This document shows, in pieces, positions 35,145 to 42,785 of a DNA stretch of 64,000 nt. The notes beneath the pieces were generated by a model. That model did no database searches and was not told the origin of the DNA. It worked only from the letters and a program-made list of their open reading frames with translations. A program made the translations under genes and the position numbers. Numbering within the stretch: position 1 is the stretch's first letter; each line of letters starts with the position of its first letter. The DNA is from an uncultured bacterium (GTDB lineage: Bacteria; Cyanobacteriota; Vampirovibrionia; Gastranaerophilales; Gastranaerophilaceae): the NCBI GenBank assembly GCA_949282195.1, contig CASDOW010000004.1, positions 1-64,000 of the forward strand, in the 5' to 3' direction.

Positions 35145-36834
35145 ATTTTATTACATTTTCAATTGCTTCATCAGGCGTTAATTTAGTCATTACGCCGTCT
35201 TTTCTTGTTTTATATTCAACAAGACCTTCTTGAATAGTTTTACCTACCGTAATTCTTATCGGAAAACCGATTAAATCAGCGTCTTTAAATTTTACGCCTG
35301 CCCTATCGGATCTATCATCAATTACGGCTTCAATACCTTCTTTAGTTAATTTTTCATAAATTTCATAAGCAACCTTTGATTGAGTTTCATCATCAATATT
35401 AACAGGAACAATATCAACATGATAAGGTGCAATTTCAATTGGCCAAACAATTCCAAAATCATCATGGTATTTTTCAATTGCTGCTGCCATTGTACGAGAA
35501 ACCCCAATACCATAACAGCCCATAATATATGGTTTTAATTGACCTTTTTCATCAGTGTAGCAAGCTCCCATAGGTTCAGAATATTTTGTTCCAAGCTGGA
35601 ATATGTTTCCGACCTCAATCCCCCTTGTAATATATAAAGGTTTGCCGCACTCAGGACAGAATTCGCCTTCTTTTACTAATGAAATATCGTAAAATTCAAT
35701 TCCTTCTTCAAGGTTAGCTCCTACAATATGTTTATCTTTAATGTCTGCACCAAGTACAAAATTCTTCATCCCTTTTACCGTATTATCAAATACAACCCTA
35801 ACTTTTGATTTATCAACGTTTCTATATGAAATAAATCCTGCTTCGCTATTTAAAAATTCTTTTACTTCATTATTTTCCATAGGACGAATTTCAAGAGCAT
35901 TTAAAACATTCATTAATTTAGTTTCTTCAACTTCTTTATCCCCTCTAATCATAGCTATTACTGGCCTTGAATCAGCAATATAAGCTACAGCTTTTAAAAT
36001 GCAATTAGCATTAACTTTTAAAAACGCTGCCAATTCTTCAATTGTTTTTGTATTTGGCGTGTCCACAATTTCTTCTTTATCAAATCCGCCGTCTGTTGTT
36101 TCAATCGGCAATTTTGAAATTGCATGGTTAGAATTTGCACTATATGAGCAATTTTTACAATAAAATACATCATTTTCCCCGACCATTGTGTCAACTAAAA
36201 CCATGTATTCATGAGAAACAGCGCCTCCTATTGCCCCTGAATCCGATTGAACCGCTGTTGTTTCAAGACCGCAGCGATTGAAAATAGATGTATAAGTTTT
36301 ACCCATAACTTCATATTCACGCTCTAAATCTTCTTGCGTTGTATGGAATGAATAAGCATCTTTCATTATAAATTCTCTACCTCTCAACAAGCCAAAACGA
36401 GGACGAATTTCATCTCTGAATTTTGTTTGAATTTGATATAAATTTAAGGGCAATTGTTTGTATGAATTTACAACTTCACCCACAACACTTGTTATAACTT
36501 CTTCATGGGTCGGAGCAAGACACATTTCATTATCATGTCTGTCTTTGCATCTTAAAAGTTCTTTTCCATATTTTTGCCATCTGCCTGACTTTTGCCAAAC
36601 TTCAGCAGGCTGCACAAAAGGCATTGTCAATTCTTGAGCACCGGAAGCGTTCATTTCTTCTCGAATTATGTTTGAAATTTTAGCCAAAACTCTTTGCGCT
36701 AATGGCATATAAGTATAAATACCGTTTGCTAATTTTTTAATATAACCTGCTCGAACTAATAATTTATGAGATATGGCTTCTGCGTCATTCGGAAATTCTC
36801 TTAGTGTTTGCACAAAAAGTTTTGACATTTTCAT
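35125..36834 (-). CDS. proS: prolyl-tRNA synthetase, bacterial type
   Basis: This class II synthetase charges tRNA-Pro. The 569-residue length fits the bacterial form with the INS editing domain. Landmarks are ANGIYTYMPLAQRVL (motif 1 region), LAPTHEEVIT, QTKFRDEIRPRFGLLRGREF (motif 2), the insertion at about 225-400, GNIFQLGTKYSEPMGA, MGCYGIGVSRTMAAAIE (motif 3) and the anticodon domain (DIVPVNI, VIDDRSDRAGVKFKDADLIG). GGAG lies 12 bases before the ATG; a second ATG two codons in is less well placed. Confidence 0.97.
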   Translation of the reverse strand: MKMSKLFVQTLREFPNDAEAISHKLLVRAGYIKKLANGIYTYMPLAQRVLAKISNIIREEMNASGAQELTMPFVQPAEVWQKSGRWQKYGKELLRCKDRHDNEMCLAPTHEEVITSVVGEVVNSYKQLPLNLYQIQTKFRDEIRPRFGLLRGREFIMKDAYSFHTTQEDLEREYEVMGKTYTSIFNRCGLETTAVQSDSGAIGGAVSHEYMVLVDTMVGENDVFYCKNCSYSANSNHAISKLPIETTDGGFDKEEIVDTPNTKTIEELAAFLKVNANCILKAVAYIADSRPVIAMIRGDKEVEETKLMNVLNALEIRPMENNEVKEFLNSEAGFISYRNVDKSKVRVVFDNTVKGMKNFVLGADIKDKHIVGANLEEGIEFYDISLVKEGEFCPECGKPLYITRGIEVGNIFQLGTKYSEPMGACYTDEKGQLKPYIMGCYGIGVSRTMAAAIEKYHDDFGIVWPIEIAPYHVDIVPVNIDDETQSKVAYEIYEKLTKEGIEAVIDDRSDRAGVKFKDADLIGFPIRITVGKTIQEGLVEYKTRKDGVMTKLTPDEAIENVIKYVKKSS

Positions 36835-36903
36835 AGTTAATTAATTCTCCATTTTGATTTATAAGTAATATAATTTTATTCCAAAAGCATTCTAAATAAA
36901 ATA

Positions 36904-36935
36904 TTGTATTGCTAAAAAGTTAAAAAATATATAAG
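36904..36935 (+). promoter_or_regulatory. possible promoter immediately before the NuoL-like gene
   Basis: TTGTAT (36904-36909) is followed after 18 bases by TATATA (36928-36933), overlapping TATAAG (36930-36935). The ATG comes nine bases after the latter with no ribosome binding site, so the message may be leaderless. Confidence 0.35.
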
Positions 36936-36943
36936 ATAAAGCT

Positions 36944-38353
36944 ATGGATATTAGTATTTTTATCTTTAGCGGTGCGGTTTTTCTTCCTTTGTTATTTGTG
37001 TTATTGATAATAACAACAAAACTGACTCTGCAATATATAGATAAAAGGCTTACAAACTGGGGTTTAGGTGTTTCAAATCTTGTATCTTTATTGTCTTTTA
37101 TCTATTTAAAATTATTTTATTTAAACCAAAAAAACATAAACTACATTTATGAGCTTCCTTCAATCGGGGATTTAAAAATCGATTTTGGAATATTGACAGA
37201 TAAAACTAATATAAATTTTTTAATATATTGCGCTTTAGTTTATTTTTTAATTTCAATATATTCAATAATTTATTTTGATAAAAATAAGCAATTTATTTTT
37301 ACAAAACCAAAATATTACATATTTTTAGGGCTTTTGGGTTTTAATACCTATCTTTTTATTTGTTCTCAATCATTAATTCAAAGCTTAATTTTATGGATAA
37401 TTCAAGGAATTATTATTCTTGTATTTTCTTATTTTGATATATTCAAAGATTGTGCAAATTATAATATAACAAGATTTTATCGAATATTTTCAATTGGGGA
37501 TTTTTTATTTTTGGTATCTATCTTAATTTTGTTCAGATATTCAATCTTATCTCAAGGCTATATACAATCAACATCGATTAATTATTCGCAACTGAACGAA
37601 TTAATAAGTTATACTTATGGAATTGCAAATCCTTTTGAATTTATTATATGCGCAATTGGTTTAATCGGAGCAATAACATCAAAAATGTTTATTCTTCCTT
37701 TTAATTGTTTTTATAGCTTTATTTCAAATTCTTCAAACATTCTTTATTTATCAATTATAACTTGTGCAAACAGTGTTTTAGGGTGCTATCTTTTAATTAA
37801 AACTATGCCGTTTTTTGAATTTATGCCAAAAAGTTTATTATGTTTTAAAATTCTTTTAATTTTAAGCATTATATCTTCTTTAGTTTTTCTTATTTTTGAA
37901 AAAAATATCAAGATTTTATTTGGCTATATAATAACCATAATAAACGCATTTTTTATATACAGCTATTTGACATTTAATAAAACAAAATCATTAACACTTT
38001 ATTTTATTTTAAATCTTATTGTCTTAATTTTAGTGAGCTTCCTGTTGTATAAAAATAAATTAAATATCAAAAAACAATTTTTCAATAAACAAAAAGGATT
38101 TTTCTTAGAAAAACTGCATATAATATTTTTTGAAAAAATTCCCGAAATAATTTCAGAAATATTAGATTTTATCAATGATAAAATCACTAAAAATTTAATA
38201 TATACTACAATAAAAATATTTAATTATTTCTTATCTTTATTTGCTTTAAAAAACTTCAGAAATAACTCCTATAAGACTTTAAGAAACATTTTTATTATAA
38301 TTGCACTAATTGTTCTTATGACAATATTTATTGCACTTTTTGGGGAGAAATAA
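36944..38353 (+). CDS. divergent NuoL-like membrane protein, shortened
   Basis: This very hydrophobic protein has 469 residues (NuoL is about 610). The order of landmarks follows NuoL: the TM5 counterpart LILWIIQG (about 148-155), SIGDFLFLVSILIL (compare RVGD in NuoL), then AITSKMFILPFNCFYSF, where K247 matches the proton-path lysine, and NIKILFGYIITIINAFF. It then skips most of the second antiporter half and ends like NuoL (LRNIFIIIALIVLM). The TM5 glutamate essential in antiporter subunits is not present; Q154 is nearby. It is the first of three abutting genes. A proton or ion channel-like role is possible, but loss of function is equally open. Confidence 0.6.
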   Translation: MDISIFIFSGAVFLPLLFVLLIITTKLTLQYIDKRLTNWGLGVSNLVSLLSFIYLKLFYLNQKNINYIYELPSIGDLKIDFGILTDKTNINFLIYCALVYFLISIYSIIYFDKNKQFIFTKPKYYIFLGLLGFNTYLFICSQSLIQSLILWIIQGIIILVFSYFDIFKDCANYNITRFYRIFSIGDFLFLVSILILFRYSILSQGYIQSTSINYSQLNELISYTYGIANPFEFIICAIGLIGAITSKMFILPFNCFYSFISNSSNILYLSIITCANSVLGCYLLIKTMPFFEFMPKSLLCFKILLILSIISSLVFLIFEKNIKILFGYIITIINAFFIYSYLTFNKTKSLTLYFILNLIVLILVSFLLYKNKLNIKKQFFNKQKGFFLEKLHIIFFEKIPEIISEILDFINDKITKNLIYTTIKIFNYFLSLFALKNFRNNSYKTLRNIFIIIALIVLMTIFIALFGEK

Positions 38354-39814
38354 ATGATTGAAATTTTTGAAAATATAAAAAATATTATATTAATTTTTTC
38401 AATGTTTTTGCCTTTTATTTTTGCAATAATATTAAGCTCAAGCTTTTTTATTAAAAATCCTATTCATATAAGAAATCTTATAAACAGTTTTTTTATATTA
38501 AATTTTTCTATAATTTCAACAATAATGTTTCTTGTAAATAATTTTAACTTTACCGTATTTAATATTGATTTTTCACTAAATACAGTATCATCATTGTTTT
38601 TATTTTTTAGCGCATTTGTTTTTATGTTATTTTCGATATTTTCAAAAAACACAATAACAAAATCTCATAGGGCTATTTATAGTGCATTAATTTTATTGTT
38701 GGGAATTATTCAGACATTTATTCTTGCTAATAATATATTTGTATCATTTGGCTGCATATTTTGGAGCTTTTTGATTTTTTATCTTCTACAAAATATTCAT
38801 AATAAAACCGATGATACTAAAAAATTTCTGAAATTTAAACTTATTGAAGATTGTCTTATTTTTCTAATTGCAATTTTTCTTATGGGCTATGACTTTATAA
38901 GATATTTTTTAGTAAACAACATAACCTTCAACTATACAAATATAGCAGATAATTTATATCATATTAATGATTTTTCAATTTCTCTGGCATTTTTTGGATT
39001 TTTAATTTTAATCTTTAGATTTTTTAATTTTATTCCGTTTAATAATTTCAAAACAAAAAACCTATCAATTACAAATATATTTATAACTTTAATTAATATA
39101 ACAAGTTCAATTATTATGGGGTTAATATTATTATTTAAGATATACCCCTCGTTTGATTATTTATTTTATCATTATCAGGAAATAATTGCGATTTATTTAA
39201 TTTTTAATTTGCTTTATTATTCAATACTTTCTCTAAAAATAAGCTCTCTAATTAAATTTTTCATAAATTCAATTACTGCAAATTTAATAGTCGGGTTATT
39301 TGCATTGTTTATTTTTGACAACAACGGAATAAGTCAATGCATTTATTATATCTTATCGCTTATTGTGTCATATCTGCTTTTAGGCTTTATATTTATGACA
39401 TTAACAAATAAATTTAAAACAGATATAATAGATGATTTTAAAAAAATTACACAAAAATCTTTAAAGGTTATTTTTATATTTTCACTTTTAAATTTAATAA
39501 GAACACCTTTTTTATTAATGTTTAGTTCAACATTTACAATTCTTAGCTCCATATTCGCTCTTGATAGCGAAGCAATCATATTAAATGTATCTGTTTATAT
39601 TCTTGTAGTTGGTTTATTTATATTAACTTTATGCATGCTGAATTTAGGATATAAAATTTTAATTATGCCCTATGATATTCCTGATTTTAAATTTTTTACA
39701 GGCAAAAGCGCTATATTTTGCTGTTATATTTTAATATTTTTAATTATTGTAATGACATTAGGTTATAGCAATATATTTGATTTAACGGTTAATAGTTTTA
39801 ATTTTGGAAATTAA
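38354..39814 (+). CDS. divergent NuoM/NuoL-like membrane protein
   Basis: The product has 486 residues with some 13-14 hydrophobic segments, and it starts on the base after the preceding stop. IFWSFLIFYLLQNI (about 135-148) sits where antiporter subunits have the W/L-E motif but shows no Glu. FLILIFRFFNFIPFNNF aligns with the lysine segment (K-x-x-x-x-P-L/F-H) with Arg instead of Lys. The rest is low in charged residues, as expected for membrane helices. The assignment rests on pattern and neighbours rather than clear identity. Confidence 0.5.
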   Translation: MIEIFENIKNIILIFSMFLPFIFAIILSSSFFIKNPIHIRNLINSFFILNFSIISTIMFLVNNFNFTVFNIDFSLNTVSSLFLFFSAFVFMLFSIFSKNTITKSHRAIYSALILLLGIIQTFILANNIFVSFGCIFWSFLIFYLLQNIHNKTDDTKKFLKFKLIEDCLIFLIAIFLMGYDFIRYFLVNNITFNYTNIADNLYHINDFSISLAFFGFLILIFRFFNFIPFNNFKTKNLSITNIFITLINITSSIIMGLILLFKIYPSFDYLFYHYQEIIAIYLIFNLLYYSILSLKISSLIKFFINSITANLIVGLFALFIFDNNGISQCIYYILSLIVSYLLLGFIFMTLTNKFKTDIIDDFKKITQKSLKVIFIFSLLNLIRTPFLLMFSSTFTILSSIFALDSEAIILNVSVYILVVGLFILTLCMLNLGYKILIMPYDIPDFKFFTGKSAIFCCYILIFLIIVMTLGYSNIFDLTVNSFNFGN

Positions 39815-39817
39815 TAT

Positions 39818-41224
39818 ATGGAAAATATGATACTTAATTTTAATAATCAACCAAATTTAAATGAGCTTATTTCATTTCTTTCAGCTGAAATTGTGTGCAT
39901 TTTAGGCATATTTTTAAATTTCTTTTTCTTTTTATTTTTTAAAAGAAAATTAAACATAAAAAGAATTTCAAATTTTATTACTAACGGAACTTTTATTTTA
40001 AATCTGTTGATATCGGGGGTTATTTATTTTTCAATTTTCTCTCATAACCAAGATTTCAATGTTACTTTTTTAAACAACTTATTTATAATTGATAAAAGCT
40101 CATTTTTAACAAAAATATCGATTAATCTTTTATTAGTTGGATTTTTATTCACTCAATATAAATTAATCGGAAAAATCAAATTCAAAACCCCGTTATTAAA
40201 TTCAATAATTCTTCTTCTTGGTGTTATTGGGGGGCTTATATCATACAGTATGAATATTATACTTATATTTTTGCTTTTAGATTTGAGCGTATTTTTAATT
40301 TATAAATTTGCTTCAAATATGAGAATAAGAAAATATACAACCTATTGCCCCGATTTTATTTTAATAACATTATGTTCAAGTTTTCTTTTTTATTCTTTTT
40401 ATATTCTTACATTATTCATTCAAAATGATTTACAATTACATATAATTAATGTTTGTCTTGTTGTATCTTTTCTTCTAAAAATAGGGTTATTTCCTTTTTA
40501 TAACTATCAATTAGATAGAAATTACAAAATAAATCTGCCATATAGCGCATTATTATTTATGTATTTGCCTTATCTTGGCATATGTTCTTTCAATAAAATG
40601 TCATTATGTCAAAATTTAAATTCCGATATTGGTCAAATTCCTGTTATATTATTCATAATATTTTCAATTGTAATATTTTCAATATTTGCCCTAAAACAAA
40701 AAAATCTTGTGAAATTTTTTGCTAACACAAATTCTGTTTTTAGTCTTCTTATAATATTAAACATTATTCTTTTTGGCTTCAATAATTTTAATATTGAAAC
40801 AAGTTTTAATTGTGCTGTTTTATTCTTGGGATTATATTCACTATTAACCATATTAAAATTAAACTACAATCCAGATAAAATCAATTTTAATACACTAACT
40901 GCAATATTTTTCCACAACAAAGTATATGCATTAATCCTTGCAATTTCACTATTAATTATGTCATCAGTAATTTTTAGCGATACCTTAAAATCCTTTCTAA
41001 AAATAATAAAAAATATTTATTTATTTGATGCATATGGATATATTGCAGTCATAGCAATAGTTTTTGCTTTTATGGCAATTTTATTAAATTCGCTAAAAGC
41101 AGTCTTGAATATCTATAAATTTGATAAAAAATCTATTAAAAACAAGATGAAAAAAAGAACAACGATAAATTACGTTGTTCCTGTTTTTTCAATATTATTT
41201 TTGGTAGTAAAAATATTTTTATAA
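39818..41224 (+). CDS. divergent NuoN/NuoM-like membrane protein
   Basis: This 468-residue protein is the third of the series and starts three bases after the previous stop. NIILIFLLLDLSVFLIYKF has Asp where NuoN/NuoM carry the conserved Glu before L-S. VSFLLKIGLFPFYNYQLDR closely matches the NuoN lysine segment (FKLSLVPFHLWTPD), with the Lys kept and the H-x-W-x-x-D part changed. Of the three it has the best preserved residues. Its last 22 codons are encoded downstream of a terminator-like hairpin (41157-41180) inside the gene, and it overlaps the convergent gene by six bases. Confidence 0.55.
   Translation: MENMILNFNNQPNLNELISFLSAEIVCILGIFLNFFFFLFFKRKLNIKRISNFITNGTFILNLLISGVIYFSIFSHNQDFNVTFLNNLFIIDKSSFLTKISINLLLVGFLFTQYKLIGKIKFKTPLLNSIILLLGVIGGLISYSMNIILIFLLLDLSVFLIYKFASNMRIRKYTTYCPDFILITLCSSFLFYSFYILTLFIQNDLQLHIINVCLVVSFLLKIGLFPFYNYQLDRNYKINLPYSALLFMYLPYLGICSFNKMSLCQNLNSDIGQIPVILFIIFSIVIFSIFALKQKNLVKFFANTNSVFSLLIILNIILFGFNNFNIETSFNCAVLFLGLYSLLTILKLNYNPDKINFNTLTAIFFHNKVYALILAISLLIMSSVIFSDTLKSFLKIIKNIYLFDAYGYIAVIAIVFAFMAILLNSLKAVLNIYKFDKKSIKNKMKKRTTINYVVPVFSILFLVVKIFL
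41150..41189. terminator. bidirectional terminator inside the end of the NuoN-like gene
   Basis: GAACAACG (41157-41164) pairs with CGTTGTTC (41173-41180). On the minus strand the stem is followed by seven T residues, fitting termination of the secreted-protein gene that ends at 41219. On the plus strand CTGTTTTTT follows, still about 35 bases before the NuoN-like stop codon. Confidence 0.7.
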
Positions 41225-41593
41225 ATTTTCTACGCTTGATTTTTCTTCAAGAGCTGAAGAATAGTGGGTTGTGCCATCCATCCAAGTGTTTGTGAAATTA
41301 ATTTCATGCTCGCCAAATTTGCCGTCATCTTGGAAAGGGTCAACATATCTTTTTAAATGTGTATAAGCATTTCCCAATTTTCCCTTAGGTGTTTTTGGCT
41401 GAAAACGGCGAGTATATGTCCCGTTTTGACCTTTATTTATATCATTTGCCAAATCTACCATCATTAAAGCACTGTCGCTATATCCTTGGGCTCTTAAAAC
41501 GTCAATATCAGAGGTTTCATTTTCATTATAATAAGCAAAAGAAACCGCCGGTATAAAAGCCATAACTCCAAGTAATACTAATAATTTTTTCAT
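41219..41593 (-). CDS. small secreted hypothetical protein
   Basis: This 124-residue protein starts at ATG 41593, with AAAGGA seven bases upstream; an in-frame codon at 41611 lacks this. It has a clear signal peptide KKLLVLLGVMAFIPAVSFA cleaved near residue 20, then a soluble part with ETSDIDVLRAQGYSDSALMM and many Asn/Thr/Tyr, without cysteines. RRFQPKTPKGKLGNAYTHLK is basic. I do not recognise the family. Likely periplasmic or surface. It overlaps the NuoN-like gene by six bases tail to tail. Confidence 0.72.
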   Translation of the reverse strand: MKKLLVLLGVMAFIPAVSFAYYNENETSDIDVLRAQGYSDSALMMVDLANDINKGQNGTYTRRFQPKTPKGKLGNAYTHLKRYVDPFQDDGKFGEHEINFTNTWMDGTTHYSSALEEKSSVENL

Positions 41594-41662
41594 TAATATA
41601 TCCTTTACCAAACAATAACCATTTTCTTATATTATATAACATGTTTTTATTTTTACAAAGTG

Positions 41663-42715
41663 TTAAGATATTTTTAAGTCCGAGTATATTATTTTTTCCA
41701 ATTCATTTAATAATTCTTCTTGCGGAACTTTTTTAATCATCTGCCCTTTTTTAAAAATATACCCTTCGCCAATTGCCCCTGCTATGCCATAGTCAGCTCC
41801 TGCAGCTTCTTTTGGACCGTTAACAGGACAGCCCATAGTTGCTATTGTAATGGGAGCTTCAATGTTTGAAAATCTTTCTTCAACTTTTTTTGCTAATCCG
41901 ATTAAATCAATTTGTGTTCTTCCGCAAGTCGGACATGAAATAAAATTAACTCCGCCTTTTCTTAAATCAAGAGCTTTTAAAATTTCTTTTGCGAGTTTTA
42001 CTTCTTCAATGGGGTTTTCTGTTAGAGAAACTCTTATTGTATCTCCTATATTTTGCGCCAATAAAGCCCCTATTGCAACAGATGATTTAACAATTCCGCC
42101 TCTTAAAGTGCCTGCTTCTGTTAAGCCAATATGAAGAGGATATGGAATTTCGTTATATATTTTTTCATATGCTCTTATAGTAGTCATAACATCAGAAGAT
42201 TTAAGAGAAACTTTAATCAAATGAAAATCCAAATCTTCAAGAATTTTTATGTGTCTTTTGGCTGAAATAATCATCTTGTCTACAAGACTAAGAGATTTAT
42301 CTTCATATAATTCTTTTTCTAATGAGCCTGCGTTTACTCCTATTCTAATCGGCGTATTTGTTTGTTTTGCCATTTCAACGACTTTTCTTGTGTGCTCAAT
42401 ATTTCCAATATTTCCGGGGTTAATTCTTAAGGCGTTTATCCCCATATCCATAGCAATTAGCGCTAATCGATAATCAAAATGAATATCAGCAACAGTTGGA
42501 ATGGGTGAATTTTTAATAATTTCTTTTAGGGCATAAGCACAATTTTTATTTAAAACAGCAAGCCTTATTATCTCGCAGCCTTCTTTGGCTAAAGCTTCAA
42601 TTTGTTTTAGTGTCGAATAAGTATCATCGGTTTTAGTGTTCGTCATAGATTGAATTGATATAGGAGCACCTGCGCCAATTTTAACATCCCCAATTTTTAT
42701 TTGAATTTTTTCCAT
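41663..42715 (-). CDS. ispG: 4-hydroxy-3-methylbut-2-en-1-yl diphosphate synthase
   Basis: This iron-sulfur enzyme of the MEP isoprenoid pathway (GcpE) has 350 residues. The TIM-barrel start GAPISIQSMTNTKTDD, DIHFDYRLA, LRINPGNIG and IRIGVNAGSLEKEL are followed by the cluster-binding domain with SCPTCGRTQ and MGCPVNGPKEA, giving the three Cys and Glu ligands. Length is normal for the bacterial form. Its promoter region overlaps that of the divergent glycosyltransferase. Confidence 0.96.
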   Translation of the reverse strand: MEKIQIKIGDVKIGAGAPISIQSMTNTKTDDTYSTLKQIEALAKEGCEIIRLAVLNKNCAYALKEIIKNSPIPTVADIHFDYRLALIAMDMGINALRINPGNIGNIEHTRKVVEMAKQTNTPIRIGVNAGSLEKELYEDKSLSLVDKMIISAKRHIKILEDLDFHLIKVSLKSSDVMTTIRAYEKIYNEIPYPLHIGLTEAGTLRGGIVKSSVAIGALLAQNIGDTIRVSLTENPIEEVKLAKEILKALDLRKGGVNFISCPTCGRTQIDLIGLAKKVEERFSNIEAPITIATMGCPVNGPKEAAGADYGIAGAIGEGYIFKKGQMIKKVPQEELLNELEKIIYSDLKIS

Positions 42716-42745
42716 AATTTACAAACCGCCCTTAGTTTAAAAATA

Positions 42746-42758
42746 TGCTAGAATTATA
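42746..42758. promoter_or_regulatory. overlapping divergent extended -10 promoters (ispG / GT39-like gene)
   Basis: On the plus strand TGCTAGAAT (42746-42754) is an extended -10 for the glycosyltransferase gene. On the minus strand TGTTATAAT (its TATAAT at 42753-42758) is an extended -10 for ispG. The two share bases, so they may exclude each other. No -35 boxes are convincing. Confidence 0.45.
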
Positions 42759-42785
42759 ACATAAATTTTATACAAGGGGAGATTT

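Noticed and set aside
41219-41611. Longer start for the secreted protein at 41611
   Set aside because: The ATG at 41593 has AAAGGA at the right distance and begins exactly at the signal peptide.
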